64,000 nt of DNA from Corallococcus sp. NCRR (lineage in GTDB: Bacteria; Myxococcota; Myxococcia; Myxococcales; Myxococcaceae), in the NCBI RefSeq assembly GCF_026965535.1, contig NZ_CP114039.1, positions 9,407,461 to 9,471,460 on the forward strand, read 5' to 3'. The position numbers and the translations under genes were made by a program. Positions within the stretch are counted from its first letter, which is position 1. Each line of letters begins with the position of its first letter. This document shows, piece after piece, positions 9,400-18,572 of the stretch. Under the pieces are notes generated by a model. The model worked only from the letters and a program-made list of their open reading frames with translations, did not search any database and was not told the origin of the DNA.

Positions 9400-9803
9400 G
9401 TCGTGTGGCCTTCCGTGCCTGCTTCGCGTGCGAGGGCCCTCGCCAGCCGCGGCCCGCCCACGTGCGTGGGGCCGGGACCGCCCGTAAAGGGGCCCTCTGG
9501 GATTGAGCGGTCGCCAGGGCCTGAAGCAGGCACATGCCAGACGAACGCTGCCTGTACTGCGGAAACGGGCTCCGTTGCGGAGCGCCGGAGGGATGGACCG
9601 GACCTCTTGATCCCTGATCACACCCGCCCACCCGAAGACTCCGGGTCGGCCGGTCTGAACGGAAACCAAAAGAGCCCGCCTCCACCAACTCCCTCGCCCG
9701 ACTCCTTCACCCACGTCCGCTGCTGTTCTTGAAACCGTGCTGCGTGCTGCCCAAATACGCGGGGCGCTGGTGGTGTGCCAGCGCCCCGGGGACTTCTCGA
9801 GGA
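9400..9803. other. rpsO-pnp intergenic region
   Basis: This 404 bp gap separates rpsO and pnp. It holds the rpsO terminator/processing hairpin (9761-9787) and a long, GC-rich pnp leader. A small hairpin, CCCACG/CGTGGG, lies in the leader near 9457-9470. In E. coli the equivalent leader carries the RNase III site used for PNPase autocontrol; whether that applies here is unknown. I found no convincing promoter or small ORF. Confidence 0.6.
9761..9787 (-). terminator. Hairpin after rpsO (terminator or processing site)
   Basis: GGGGCGCTGG (9761-9770) and CCAGCGCCCC (9778-9787) form a perfect 10-bp stem with a 7-nt loop. It starts 16 bp after the rpsO stop. The following minus-strand sequence GCGTATTTGG is only weakly T-rich, so it may attenuate or protect the rpsO 3' end rather than stop all transcription into pnp. 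Confidence 0.7.
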
Positions 9804-10073
9804 CTACTTGCGGATGCCGAGGCCCTCGATGAGCTTCTTGTAGCGGGCCACGTCCTTGGACTTGAGGTAGTCCAGCATGCGGCGGCGCTGACCGACCAGC
9901 TTCAGCAGACCGCGGCGGGAGTGGTGGTCCTTCTTGTGGGTCTTGAAGTGCTCGGTGAGCATGTTGATGCGCTCGGACAGCAGCGCCACCTGCACCTCGG
10001 GCGAGCCGGTGTCGGACTCGTGGGTGCGGAACTTCGTGACCAGCTCGCTCTTGCGTTCCTGATGCAACGACAT
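9804..10073 (-). CDS. rpsO: 30S ribosomal protein S15
   Basis: S15 binds the central domain of 16S rRNA early in small-subunit assembly and contributes to an intersubunit bridge. The 89-residue product shows the family signature: [53 protein letters not shown] and [16 protein letters not shown]. Length is exactly that of other S15 proteins. An in-frame upstream extension exists but would precede the promoter-proximal leader and is not S15-like. A separate sigma-70-type promoter lies about 95 nt upstream. Confidence 0.99.
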   Translation of the reverse strand: MSLHQERKSELVTKFRTHESDTGSPEVQVALLSERINMLTEHFKTHKKDHHSRRGLLKLVGQRRRMLDYLKSKDVARYKKLIEGLGIRK

Positions 10074-10173
10074 GGGCTTCTTCCTGAATCCCGCTCCGGG
10101 GTGACTGCTCGTGCCGCCTGGGTCCGCGGAGGGGTACAGACCCGGCCTCATGGTCCTTCTAACGAGCGGGCCG

Positions 10174-10202
10174 CTTATAAGCTTCACCCCCTGGGGGGTC
10201 AA
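10174..10202 (-). promoter_or_regulatory. Sigma-70-like promoter for rpsO
   Basis: On the minus strand TTGACC (10202-10197) and TATAAG (10179-10174) are separated by exactly 17 bp, close to the TTGACA/TATAAT consensus. Transcription would start near 10167, leaving a leader of about 95 nt before rpsO. The -35 box overlaps the last codons of the MoaD-like gene (stop at 10199-10201), so rpsO-pnp can be transcribed separately from the upstream operon. Confidence 0.7.
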
Positions 10203-10528
10203 CCTTCGCCGCCCGTCCGTCCGCCCTTCGGAGGTCGGGACAGTGCGAAGACGTACAACCGGCAGCCGCCCGGCATTCCGCCGCCGCCCGGGGAGAGCTC
10301 CCGGGCCGAGGCCTCGTCCATGGCCACGTGCAGGTACTGTCCCCCCGCCTCGCCCCCGTCCCCCGCCAACAGCTGGCGTGTCCGGGGGTACAGGCGCAGG
10401 AGCGCCTCCACCACGTCACCAATGCCCGCCGCCGCGGGGACGCCCAGGGACAGCTCGCGCCGCCCGTCGAAGGCGCCGCGAAGGCCCGGGGCCACGCTCA
10501 CGGTGATGTCATGGGTGCGGGTGGCCAC
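10199..10528 (-). CDS. MoaD/ThiS-like small beta-grasp protein (tentative)
   Basis: The 109-residue product has the pattern of the MoaD/ThiS ubiquitin-like family: an N-terminal beta strand ([22 protein letters not shown]), a helix ([14 protein letters not shown]), and later strands ([18 protein letters not shown]). Family members usually end in a functional Gly-Gly used for sulfur transfer; this one ends GGRTGGEG, so the tail extends beyond the usual terminus and activity is uncertain. The GTG start directly follows the truB TGA (TGAGTG), implying coupled translation. In Bacillus this operon position holds ribC instead. Confidence 0.55.
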   Translation of the reverse strand: MATRTHDITVSVAPGLRGAFDGRRELSLGVPAAAGIGDVVEALLRLYPRTRQLLAGDGGEAGGQYLHVAMDEASARELSPGGGGMPGGCRLYVFALSRPPKGGRTGGEG

Positions 10529-11392
10529 TCAGTTGAACACCCGGTGGTAGCGCAGCCGCCCGCCCACGACCTCCGCCATGGCGAGCAGCGCGTCATCCGG
10601 GCCCAGCACCCGCACCCGGCCGGGCACGGGGGCGACCTCCACGGGGACGCCGTGCAGCACCCGCCGGGCCTCCTCCGCGTTCACCCGGACCACCGGCAGG
10701 TCCGTCAGCGCGTCCGCCAGCGACACCAGCCGCCCGGCCACCGCCTCGCGGGACAGGGACACCAGCTCCCCCAGGGGCAGCGCGCGCGCCAGGGTGAAGG
10801 GGCCGCTCATGGTGCGCCGCAGGGCCTCCAGGTGCGCCCCGCAGCCCAGGGCGCGGCCCAGGTCGTACGCCAGCGTGCGCACGTAGAAGCCCTTGGTGCA
10901 GCGCACGGACAGGGTCAGCCGGTCCGCGGAGAAGTCGCGCAGCACCAGCTCATGCACGGTGACGGTGCGGGCCGCCCGCTCCACCTCTTCCCCGGCGCGC
11001 GCCAGCTCGTAGAGCCGCTTCCCGGCGACCTTCACCGCCGAGTACATGGGCGGCACCTGATCGAAGGTGCCCCGGAACCGGGCGAGCACCGTCTCCAGGA
11101 GCGCGGCCGTCAGCGGGGGCACCGGGGCCTGGGCCGTGGGCTTGCCCTGGGCGTCCTGGGTGTCCGTCTCGATGCCCAGCCGCACCACGGCGTCGTAGGC
11201 CTTGTCGCCCTCCGTGATGATGCCGGCGACCTTGGTGGCCTCGCCCAGGCACACCGGCAGCACGCCGGTGGCCATGGGGTCCAGCGTGCCCGTGTGGCCC
11301 GCCTTCTTCACCTTCAGCAGGCCACGCACCTGACGGACCACGTCGAAGGACGTGGGGCCCAGGGGCTTGTCGATGACGAGAACGCCGTCCAT
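10529..11392 (-). CDS. truB: tRNA pseudouridine(55) synthase
   Basis: TruB makes the universal pseudouridine 55 in the tRNA T-loop and also acts as a tRNA chaperone. The 287-residue product begins [19 protein letters not shown] and has the catalytic-Asp motif [19 protein letters not shown]. It also has the TruB-type segments [19 protein letters not shown] and [15 protein letters not shown], plus a C-terminal PUA-like region. It lies 10 bp downstream of rbfA and immediately upstream of the MoaD-like gene. Confidence 0.97.
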   Translation of the reverse strand: MDGVLVIDKPLGPTSFDVVRQVRGLLKVKKAGHTGTLDPMATGVLPVCLGEATKVAGIITEGDKAYDAVVRLGIETDTQDAQGKPTAQAPVPPLTAALLETVLARFRGTFDQVPPMYSAVKVAGKRLYELARAGEEVERAARTVTVHELVLRDFSADRLTLSVRCTKGFYVRTLAYDLGRALGCGAHLEALRRTMSGPFTLARALPLGELVSLSREAVAGRLVSLADALTDLPVVRVNAEEARRVLHGVPVEVAPVPGRVRVLGPDDALLAMAEVVGGRLRYHRVFN

Positions 11393-11402
11393 GAAGCGGG
11401 GC

Positions 11403-11762
11403 CTACCAGCCTTCCTTGCCGCGCACCTCGCGCAGGAGCCGGTCGATCTTATCGCCCTCGCCGACGGACGCGTCGAAGGCGAAGAAGATTTCCGGCGACA
11501 CGCGCAGGTTGACGGCGGACGTCACCTCGCGGCGCACGAAGCCCTTGGCCGCGTCCAGGCCCTTCTGCGTGTCCGCCTTCTCCTGGTCCGTGCCCAGCAT
11601 CGAATAGAACACCTTCGCCACCCGCAGGTCCGGCGACACCTTCACGCCGGTGATGGTGATGAAGCCGATGCGCGGGTCGCGCAATTCCCCCCGCGTCAGC
11701 AGGGCGCCGATGGCCGCCTGGATTTCCTGCCCCACGCGCTCGGGTCGTGCATGCGTCGTCAT
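11403..11762 (-). CDS. rbfA: 30S ribosome-binding factor A
   Basis: RbfA is a late 30S maturation factor with a single KH-like domain. The 119-residue product shows the family features [45 protein letters not shown] and [25 protein letters not shown]. The ATG at 11762 overlaps the stop of the upstream DUF503 gene (ATGA), so translation is probably coupled. An upstream in-frame extension is a shadow of that gene. Confidence 0.97.
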   Translation of the reverse strand: MTTHARPERVGQEIQAAIGALLTRGELRDPRIGFITITGVKVSPDLRVAKVFYSMLGTDQEKADTQKGLDAAKGFVRREVTSAVNLRVSPEIFFAFDASVGEGDKIDRLLREVRGKEGW

Positions 11763-12361
11763 TTCTTCTCCCAGTCTCGCGGGTTTCGCAGCGCCCGGGC
11801 CTTGGCCCGCGCGTCGTCCAGATTCAGCGTTCCACCGTCCCCCGTGGGCCGGGAGGTTCCGGGCCCGGGGCCCGCGCCCTCGTGCCGCTGCTCCCACGAC
11901 CCCAGCCCCTCCGCCTCCGCCAGCGAGCGGTCGTTGCGCAGGAAGCGGGCAATCGCCGCCTCCGAGTGCGCGTGAGCGTCCTCGGGAGACAGGTGGGCGT
12001 CCTCGTCCTCCGGTTCCGGCACCTTCGCCGGGGCGCGGAAGCCCGTGGGCCTCTTGTCCGAATAGAGCGTATCCCCGAAGGCCAGGATCTCCGTCTCCCG
12101 GGCCATCAGCGGAGCGACGTACATCTCTTCGATGAAGTGGATGATCTTCTCCAACTGCTCATCCACGTGCGGACGCTCGTTGCCCACCACGGCCAGGGCC
12201 ACCGACGCCTTCTGCCAGAGGTCCTGGTCGTCCACCTCCGCGACGGCCACGTTGAAGCGGGCCTTCACCCGGTCCGTCACCCGGCGGAGCACCTGCCGCT
12301 TGGACTTCAGCGAGGCGCTCTCCGGAATCTGGAGGGTGAGGCGTGCGACTCCCACGAACAT
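11759..12361 (-). CDS. ylxP: DUF503 (YlxP-like) protein with long C-terminal tail
   Basis: The first 95 residues ([28 protein letters not shown] ... [15 protein letters not shown]) match the DUF503/YlxP family, which is encoded between infB and rbfA in many bacteria including Bacillus. Function is not firmly known; the location points to ribosome assembly. The family is normally about 90-95 residues, whereas this protein has 200, with an acidic, Pro/Gly-rich tail containing a segment rich in Glu, Asp and His that looks disordered. The ATG at 12361 was chosen because [11 protein letters not shown] is the conserved first strand. Confidence 0.88.
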   Translation of the reverse strand: MFVGVARLTLQIPESASLKSKRQVLRRVTDRVKARFNVAVAEVDDQDLWQKASVALAVVGNERPHVDEQLEKIIHFIEEMYVAPLMARETEILAFGDTLYSDKRPTGFRAPAKVPEPEDEDAHLSPEDAHAHSEAAIARFLRNDRSLAEAEGLGSWEQRHEGAGPGPGTSRPTGDGGTLNLDDARAKARALRNPRDWEKK

Positions 12362-12427
12362 AGAGGTCCCCCAGGCCAACGGCCGCCGGGCGCGTCATCC
12401 ACGCCCGGGCGCCGCCGCATCGTCCAT

Positions 12428-12457
12428 CCCCCGGGAAAGGTGGGGCCTTCCCCGGGG
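12428..12457 (-). terminator. GC-rich hairpin after infB
   Basis: Downstream of the infB stop, CCCCCGGGAA and TTCCCCGGGG can pair around a short loop, giving a stem of 8-9 bp with one slipped base. There is no T tract. It may attenuate or mark an mRNA end, as the genes on both sides belong to one operon. Confidence 0.35.
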
Positions 12458-12480
12458 TCCGTCGAGTGTGCCTCTCAGGA

Positions 12481-15400
12481 CTACGAGAGGCTCTGCCGGG
12501 TCTCCTCGATCTCGTAGGCCTCGATGATGTCGCCGGCCTTGAGGTCGTTGAAGTTCTCGATGCCGATACCGCACTCGAAGCCCTGGGCGACTTCCTTCAC
12601 GTCGTCCTTGAAGCGGCGCAGCGACGCCATCTTCCCGGAGAAGAGCTGCTTGTTCTCGCGCATGAGGCGCACGAACGAGCCGCGCTTCATCACGCCGTCC
12701 AGGACGGCCGCGCCGGCGATGGTGCCCAGCTTCGGCACGTTGAAGGTGTTGCGCACCTCCGCACGGCCCAGCTTGCGCTCGGTGCGGATGGGCTCCAGGA
12801 GGCCCTCCATCTCCGTGCGAACCCCGTCGATGAGCTCGTAGATGATGGAGTAGCTCTGCAGCGTCACCTGCTGCGCCTTGGCCGCGGCCTCGGAGCCCGA
12901 CTCCGGCTTCACGTTGAAGCCCAGCACGACGCCCTTGGAAGCGGCGGCGCGCATGACGTCGGTCTCCGTGATGGCGCCCACGCCCGCGTCGATGATGACC
13001 ACCCGCACCTTGTGCGTGGTGAGCTTCTCGACCGCCTGGCGCACGGCCTCCGCGGAGCCCTGCACGTCCGCCTTGATGATGACGCGCAGCTCCTTGGGCC
13101 CGCCGCCCGCCTTCGTCTTGGCGAAGAGCTGGTCCAGGGACTCGCGGCTGACCTTGCTGAGCTCCGCCTGCCGCTCCTTCATGCCGCGGTGGTCGGCGAT
13201 CTGCTTGGCCGCCTTCTCGTCGGAGACGACGTTGATGGCGTCACCCGCGGTGGGCACGCCGGACAGGCCGACGACCTCCGCGCAGTAGCCCGGCTTCACT
13301 TCCTTCACCGCCTCGCCGCGGCTGTTGTTCATGGCGCGGACGCGGCCGTAGTGCGTGCCGGTGACGATGGCGTCGCCCAGCTTGAGCGTGCCCTCCTGCA
13401 CCAGCACCGTGGCCACGGGACCGCGGCCACGCTCCAGCTTCGCTTCCACGATGGCGCCCACGGACGGACGCGACGGGTTCGCCGTCAGCTCGAGGACCTC
13501 CGCCTGCAGCGCCAGGTTCTCCAGGAGGAGATCCAGGTTCATCTTCGTCTTCGCGGAGACGGGCACCATGATGGTGTCGCCGCCCCACTCTTCCGGCACC
13601 AGCTCCTGGCTCGCGAGGTCCTTCTTCACGCGGTCGGGGTTGGCGCCCGGGACGTCCATCTTGTTGATGGCGACGACGATGGGCACCTCCGCCTGCTTGG
13701 CGTGCTTGATGGCCTCGATGGTCTGGGGCATCACGCCGTCGTCCGCGGCCACCACCAGCACCACGATGTCCGTCACGTTGGCGCCACGGGCGCGCATGGA
13801 CGTGAAGGCCTCGTGACCCGGGGTGTCCAGGAACGTGACGTCGCCGCGCGCGGTGGAAACGCTGTACGCGCCGATGTGCTGGGTGATGCCGCCCGCCTCG
13901 CCCGCGGCCACGCTGGCCTGGCGGATGGCGTCCAGGAGGCTCGTCTTGCCGTGGTCGACGTGGCCCATGATGGTGACCACCGGCGGACGGGGACGCTCGT
14001 CCTCGGCCTTGGCCTCGACCTCAGGCAGGTAGTCCTCCACCTCGAAGCCGACGCGCTCGACCTTCCAGTGGTAGTCGGTGGCGATGAGCTCCGCGGTGTC
14101 GGCGTCCAGGATCTGGTTCGCCGTGGCCATCTTCTGCATGCCCATCAGCTTCTTGATGAGCTCCGCGGTGCGGATGCCCATGCGCTGCCCCAGGTCGGAG
14201 ACGCTGATGCCCTCCTGGAGCTTGATGACCTTCTTCTCCTCGGCCATCTGGGTGATCTGCGTCTTGGCGCCCTTCTTCGTGGGCTTGCGCTTCTTGCCGC
14301 GGACGGGGATCTGGATGCGGCCCCAGACCATGTCCGACAGCTCCTGCTTGGACACGCTGGTCGTCTCAGGACCCGTGCGCTTGCGCTGGCCACGCTCCTT
14401 GTTCTTGGAGACGTCCACCAGCTCGCGGCCGCGGCCCAGGTGATCCGGGACGACCTTGTACTCGCGCTTCTCCGTGCCGAGCGCCGTGCGGCCCGGGGCC
14501 ATGGGGTACTGCTTGGCCTGGGTCGTGGTGGGCGTGACGCGGCGGACCTGGATGAGCGGACGCGAAATCACCACGGCCTGGGTGGCCGTGGGGCGCGCCT
14601 GGGCGCCCGGCGTGGGCGCGACCTGGGCGTGCGGGACGCCGCCGACCATGATGGTCGGGCCGGTCGGCTGGACCGGCGTGGCGCCGCCAGCGGCCGTGGG
14701 GGGCGAGGACGGACGCACCGGCCCCGTCTGGCCCGGACGCGCCTGCATGGGCGCGCCAGGACGGTTCATGGGCGGCCCACCCGGACGGCCCTGCATGGGC
14801 GCGCCAGGACGGCTGCCAGGCCCACCCGGACGGCTGCCGGGACCACCCGGACCACCCGGACGGCTGCCCGGCGGCCCACCAGGGCGCCCGCCCGTGGAAC
14901 CCGGACGCTGCACGTAGCCGGGACCTCGGGAGATGACCGTCGCGGACGTCGACGTGGAAGAAGGCGTCCGTGCGGTGGGCGGGACCGGCGAGCGCGTAGG
15001 GGGGTTGGGCAAGCGGGGACTCTCCTGCGTAGGACTGCGCGGTGTCGCCGTGGCCGGGGTCGGCTCGGCGGCCCGGGGCGTCTCCACCACGGCCGCGGGA
15101 GGCGGGGTGGAGGGCGGCGTCACGGGCGGGGTGGCGGTTGCGGCAACAGGCGGGGTGGCCGGAGCCTCGGGCGCGGACGGCGCCTCCGGGGCAGCGGCGA
15201 TGGAGGCGACGGTCGCCTCCGGAGGCGGGGCCGTCACGGCCGGGGCCTCCGGGGTGCGGGCCACGGGGGCCTGCTCCACGGCGGTGGGCGGCGGCTCCAT
15301 GGCGACAGGCGCCTGCTGCGGCTCCTGCTCCATGGGGGCCCCGACCTGAGGCTCGGGCTCCGGCTCGTAGGCGGGCTCGTTCGCCTGTGAGTAGGCGTCC

Positions 15401-15672
15401 TGGCTCTCCGGGGCGGAGGCGCCCGCGGGAGGACCGACCTTGCGGCGCACCACGAAGCCCTTGGCGGCGACGGGCGGGGCTGCCTGCTTGGGCTTGCGCT
15501 TGTCCAGGATCTTCTGGACCGCGGCGGTGGCCTGGTCATCGTCCAGGGAGGACGAGTGGCTCTTGACGTCGTAACCCAGCCCGGCGAGCTCGGTCACAAC
15601 CTCTTTGTTGTCGAGCTCAATCCCGTGGCTCTTGAGCTCCTTGGCGATTTCGTGAACGCGCTTCTTCGACAT
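12481..15672 (-). CDS. infB: Translation initiation factor IF-2, long N-terminal form
   Basis: IF-2 is the GTPase that brings fMet-tRNA to the 30S subunit and promotes subunit joining. The 1,063-residue product starts with the IF2_N fold ([18 protein letters not shown]). Then come about 400 residues rich in Pro, Ala, Gly, Glu and Arg (including Gly/Pro/Arg repeats of the type RPGGPG) and a second IF2_N-like element. The G domain follows from about residue 560, with G1 [17 protein letters not shown] and NKMD motifs, then domains II-IV. IF-2 of Myxococcus and Stigmatella is known to have such an extended N-terminus. Position after nusA and ylxR is standard. Confidence 0.98.
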   Translation of the reverse strand: MSKKRVHEIAKELKSHGIELDNKEVVTELAGLGYDVKSHSSSLDDDQATAAVQKILDKRKPKQAAPPVAAKGFVVRRKVGPPAGASAPESQDAYSQANEPAYEPEPEPQVGAPMEQEPQQAPVAMEPPPTAVEQAPVARTPEAPAVTAPPPEATVASIAAAPEAPSAPEAPATPPVAATATPPVTPPSTPPPAAVVETPRAAEPTPATATPRSPTQESPRLPNPPTRSPVPPTARTPSSTSTSATVISRGPGYVQRPGSTGGRPGGPPGSRPGGPGGPGSRPGGPGSRPGAPMQGRPGGPPMNRPGAPMQARPGQTGPVRPSSPPTAAGGATPVQPTGPTIMVGGVPHAQVAPTPGAQARPTATQAVVISRPLIQVRRVTPTTTQAKQYPMAPGRTALGTEKREYKVVPDHLGRGRELVDVSKNKERGQRKRTGPETTSVSKQELSDMVWGRIQIPVRGKKRKPTKKGAKTQITQMAEEKKVIKLQEGISVSDLGQRMGIRTAELIKKLMGMQKMATANQILDADTAELIATDYHWKVERVGFEVEDYLPEVEAKAEDERPRPPVVTIMGHVDHGKTSLLDAIRQASVAAGEAGGITQHIGAYSVSTARGDVTFLDTPGHEAFTSMRARGANVTDIVVLVVAADDGVMPQTIEAIKHAKQAEVPIVVAINKMDVPGANPDRVKKDLASQELVPEEWGGDTIMVPVSAKTKMNLDLLLENLALQAEVLELTANPSRPSVGAIVEAKLERGRGPVATVLVQEGTLKLGDAIVTGTHYGRVRAMNNSRGEAVKEVKPGYCAEVVGLSGVPTAGDAINVVSDEKAAKQIADHRGMKERQAELSKVSRESLDQLFAKTKAGGGPKELRVIIKADVQGSAEAVRQAVEKLTTHKVRVVIIDAGVGAITETDVMRAAASKGVVLGFNVKPESGSEAAAKAQQVTLQSYSIIYELIDGVRTEMEGLLEPIRTERKLGRAEVRNTFNVPKLGTIAGAAVLDGVMKRGSFVRLMRENKQLFSGKMASLRRFKDDVKEVAQGFECGIGIENFNDLKAGDIIEAYEIEETRQSLS

Positions 15673-15792
15673 ACCTTGATTGGCCTTCTGCTCCGCCGAC
15701 GACGAGGCCGAGCACCCTAGTCCAAAGCCGAAATTGTGTGCGAGTGGTGACTAACAGCCACCTCTCCCCGCAACCTCTCCACCCACCCGCCC

Positions 15793-16089
15793 TCACTCCC
15801 AAGCCTGTCCGAGTGCTGACGGGTCGACCTGCCCCGCCTTGCCCCGGAAGGCCCTGCCCAGCGCCTTACGCTTGAGCGCTGCCGTCAAACAACCGGCACC
15901 GCACAGGTACGCCCCCCGCCCTGGCAGCCTCCGCCGCCTGTCCGCCACCACGCCGCCCTGGGGACCTACCACGAACCGGGTGAGTTCCGCCTGTGCCTTG
16001 CGAGAACCACACCCGACGCAGGTCCTGACGGGACCTGACGCCGTGGTTTCAATGGGATGTGTCCCGGACCGTTTGGTTGCGCGGCGCAT
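15793..16089 (-). CDS. ylxR: YlxR/RnpM family RNA-binding protein (DUF448)
   Basis: The 98-residue basic protein contains the DUF448 signature VRTCVGCGSRKAQAELTRFV followed by a second segment GRGAYLCGAGCLTAALKRKALGRAF. Homologues between nusA and infB bind RNA; the Firmicute member has been linked to RNase P modulation (RnpM). It lies 17 bp downstream of nusA. The first ~18 residues before the conserved core are unconserved, so the true start may be slightly internal. Confidence 0.92.
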   Translation of the reverse strand: MRRATKRSGTHPIETTASGPVRTCVGCGSRKAQAELTRFVVGPQGGVVADRRRRLPGRGAYLCGAGCLTAALKRKALGRAFRGKAGQVDPSALGQAWE

Positions 16090-16106
16090 CCGCCTACCCC
16101 TTGTCG

Positions 16107-17807
16107 TTACGGTGCCTTGGCCGCTTCCACGCCCTCCGACCCGCCTGCCGAAGCCATCGCACCCCGCTCCGCGTTCAGCTCCGCGCGCAGCTTGGCTTCC
16201 TCCACCAGATAATTCTCCGCCGCGCTCTTGAGCTGGCGGGCCTTCTTGATACCCACGCCCGGCACGTCGCCCAGGCGGGTGAGGTCCTTCTCGTTCGCGA
16301 TGTCCTCCACCGTGCGGTAGCCGGCGAGGATGAGCTGCTCGATGGTCTTCTCACCGACGCCGCGCACGCGCGCCATGCGCTCCGGCTGGGACAGCTCGTC
16401 CGGGTGGCGGCGGGCCTCGGCCAGGCGGGCCTGCTCGCGCTCGTAGTCCATGCGCGACAGCTCCTGCTGGTCCTCCACCATGCGCTTCTTGGCCTCTTCC
16501 TGCATCGCGGCGATGCGGGTGGGGTCGATGCCGGGGATCTGCGCCAGCATCTCCGCGTTGGCGTCCGCCACGTCGCGCGCCTGACGGAAGCCGTGCGCGT
16601 AGAGCGTCTCCACCAGCATCTCGTTGACGCCCGGCAGGGCACCCAGCGAGCGGCTGGCGAACTCGCGCATCTCCCGCACGCGGCTCTCGCTGTTGATGTC
16701 CAGCTTCCAACCGGTCAGCTGGGCGGCCAGGCGCACATTCTGCCCGCGCCGTCCGATGGCCAGCGACAGCTGGTCATCCGGGACGATGAGCTCCATGGCG
16801 TGGTTGGCCTCGTCGATGATGACGCGGCTGACCTCCGCGGGGGCCAGCGCGGAGCACACGAAGCGGGCCGGGTCTTCATCGTAAGGGACGATGTCGATCT
16901 TCTCCCCGCGCAGCTCCTGCACCACCGCCTGCACGCGGCTGCCCTTCATGCCCACGCACGCGCCCACCGGGTCCACGTCCGAGTCGCGGCTGGACACGGC
17001 GATCTTCGCGCGGCCACCCGGCTCGCGGGCCGCCGCCTCGATGACGACGATGCCCTCGGCGATTTCCGGCACCTCCATCTCGAAGAGCTTGGTGAGCAGG
17101 TTCACGGACGCGCGCGACAGGACGATCTGCGGCCCCTTGGACTCACGCAGCACGTCCAGCACGTACGCCTGGACGCGGTCGCCCGGGCGGTAAGTCTCGC
17201 GCGGGACCTGCTCACGCACGGGCAGCACGGCTTCCGCGCGGCCCAGGTCCACCACGATGTTGCCGCGCTCGAACCGGCGGGCGATGCCGGTGACGATCTC
17301 GTTCTTGCGGTCCTTGTACTCGTTGAAGACGTTCTCGCGCTCGGCGTCGCGGGTGCGCTGCAGGATGACCTGCTTGGCCGTCTGCGCGGCGATGCGGCCG
17401 AAGCCGCGGCGGAAGGTCTTCAGGCGGAGGATGTCGCCGTACTGGTCGTCCTGGGCCTTGGCCTCCGCGGCGTCCTCGTCGCGGTAGAAGATCTGGAAGA
17501 CGAGCTCGTCACCGGGCTCCACTTCCATGCCCTTCTTGTGGGCCTCGTCCATGGTGATCTGGTTCACCGCCTGGACGGGGTCGGTGATCTCCGCGACCAC
17601 GGTGATGGCCTGGAAGAGCTCCACGACGCCCTTCTCCGGGTCGTACTTGGCCTCCAGGTTGCGGTCCTGGCCAAAGTGCTTCTTGGCCGCGGTGTTCATC
17701 GCGTCCTCGAGGGTGGCAATGAGCACGGCCCGTTCGATGCCCTTGTCCTTGGCGACCTGATCCAGGACGAGGTTGAGGTTGACTGCCGGGTTGGCGGGCG
17801 TGGGCAT
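16107..17807 (-). CDS. nusA: Transcription termination/antitermination factor NusA
   Basis: NusA binds RNA polymerase and modulates pausing, termination and antitermination. The 566-residue product has the N-terminal polymerase-binding domain ([19 protein letters not shown]). S1 and two KH domains follow ([48 protein letters not shown]). The C-terminus carries helix-hairpin-helix repeats ([31 protein letters not shown]). I chose the ATG giving [12 protein letters not shown], after which family similarity starts; the frame upstream reads through the rimP region. Gene order rimP-nusA is classical. Confidence 0.98.
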   Translation of the reverse strand: MPTPANPAVNLNLVLDQVAKDKGIERAVLIATLEDAMNTAAKKHFGQDRNLEAKYDPEKGVVELFQAITVVAEITDPVQAVNQITMDEAHKKGMEVEPGDELVFQIFYRDEDAAEAKAQDDQYGDILRLKTFRRGFGRIAAQTAKQVILQRTRDAERENVFNEYKDRKNEIVTGIARRFERGNIVVDLGRAEAVLPVREQVPRETYRPGDRVQAYVLDVLRESKGPQIVLSRASVNLLTKLFEMEVPEIAEGIVVIEAAAREPGGRAKIAVSSRDSDVDPVGACVGMKGSRVQAVVQELRGEKIDIVPYDEDPARFVCSALAPAEVSRVIIDEANHAMELIVPDDQLSLAIGRRGQNVRLAAQLTGWKLDINSESRVREMREFASRSLGALPGVNEMLVETLYAHGFRQARDVADANAEMLAQIPGIDPTRIAAMQEEAKKRMVEDQQELSRMDYEREQARLAEARRHPDELSQPERMARVRGVGEKTIEQLILAGYRTVEDIANEKDLTRLGDVPGVGIKKARQLKSAAENYLVEEAKLRAELNAERGAMASAGGSEGVEAAKAP

Positions 17808-17877
17808 GGCTGTGTCTTCTCCGAAAATGGGTCCACGGGCGGCCCTGGCGCGAACAGGGTCCCCTGTATGTGGGCTT

Positions 17878-18363
17878 CTAGAACTCGAACTCCAGATGGG
17901 CCTTGGCGATGTCCTTGAAGGGGATGATGAAGGCACCGCCCCCTTCCACGTCCACGGAGATGGCGTCGGCCGCCACTCCGGTGAGCGTGCCGCTGAAGTT
18001 CTTCCGCGGCGGGTCACCCAGCGGGCCGAAGGTCTTCACCTTGACCTTCTGTCCCTTCACCCGTTCGAAGTGCGCCGGCTTCTTCAAGGGCCGGTTCACT
18101 CCCGGGCTGGAGACCTCCAGGCTGTACTCCTGGGGGATGAAGTCCTCCACGTCGAGCACCGGATCCACGGCGCGCGACACCTGGGAGCACTCGTCCAGTC
18201 CCACCCGGCCACCGGGCTTGTCGATGAACAGCCGCAACACCCAGCCCTCGCGCTCGCGGACGTACTCCACGTCCAGGAGCTCCAGGCCTTCGTTCGCCAC
18301 GATGGGGTCCAGCAGCGCCGCTGCCTTCTCCTCCACCGTCTGTTTGATGTTCTTCGACTCCAT
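17878..18363 (-). CDS. rimP: Ribosome maturation factor RimP
   Basis: RimP assists 30S subunit maturation. The 161-residue product begins MESKNIKQTVEEKAAALLDPIV and shows the conserved LELLDVEYVRE, LRLFIDKPGGRVGLDECSQVSRAVDPVLD, and YSLEVSSPGVNRPLKKPAHFER segments followed by a C-terminal SH3-like domain. It heads the rimP-nusA-infB operon. The leader upstream carries tandem hairpins (18433-18496) that could regulate the operon. Confidence 0.97.
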   Translation of the reverse strand: MESKNIKQTVEEKAAALLDPIVANEGLELLDVEYVREREGWVLRLFIDKPGGRVGLDECSQVSRAVDPVLDVEDFIPQEYSLEVSSPGVNRPLKKPAHFERVKGQKVKVKTFGPLGDPPRKNFSGTLTGVAADAISVDVEGGGAFIIPFKDIAKAHLEFEF

Positions 18364-18432
18364 GGCCAGGAAACCGGTCTCCAAAAACGCAAAAAGCGGG
18401 CACGGCGGCCCACTTTTCGAAGTGATGCGTCG

Positions 18433-18496
18433 AAAAATGTCGGGGCGTCCGTAACACACGCCCCCTCGGGGTGTAAAGGAAGGACACACCCCGAGG
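18433..18496 (-). promoter_or_regulatory. Tandem hairpins with T5 tract in the rimP operon leader (possible attenuator)
   Basis: Reading toward rimP, the first hairpin pairs 18486-18496 with 18464-18474 (11 bp, CCTCGGGGTGT and its complement, 11-nt loop). The second pairs 18458-18464 with 18442-18448 (7 bp, GGGGCGT/ACGCCCC, 9-nt loop). After a short GACA, five T residues follow (complement of 18433-18437). Hairpin plus T run has the shape of an intrinsic terminator about 70 nt before the rimP start. The two stems share one base at 18464, so they compete slightly. E. coli controls this operon partly through leader terminators and NusA. Confidence 0.55.
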
Positions 18497-18555
18497 CACC
18501 GGGTCAAACGCCCCCCGGGATTGAAGGATTCCCAGGGGTTCCGAGTGACGCCGGT

Positions 18556-18569
18556 GGCGTTATAACGCC
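18556..18569. promoter_or_regulatory. Palindromic -10 element between rimP and the nitrilase gene
   Basis: GGCGTTATAACGCC is a perfect 14-bp palindrome that contains TATAAC on both strands. On the plus strand TATAAC ends 6 bp before the ATG at 18573, so transcription would start at or near the start codon, giving a leaderless mRNA. On the minus strand the same box could serve rimP. No convincing -35 is visible on the plus strand (best TTCCGA at 18539). Confidence 0.5.
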
Positions 18570-18572
18570 GCC

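Noticed and set aside
7450..9732. 760-codon open frame antisense to pnp
   Set aside because: It is a shadow of pnp caused by GC-rich codon use, with no recognisable domain.
12466..15390. 974-codon open frame antisense to infB
   Set aside because: It is a high-GC shadow with His/Arg/Leu-rich translation and no domain; infB is unmistakable on the other strand.
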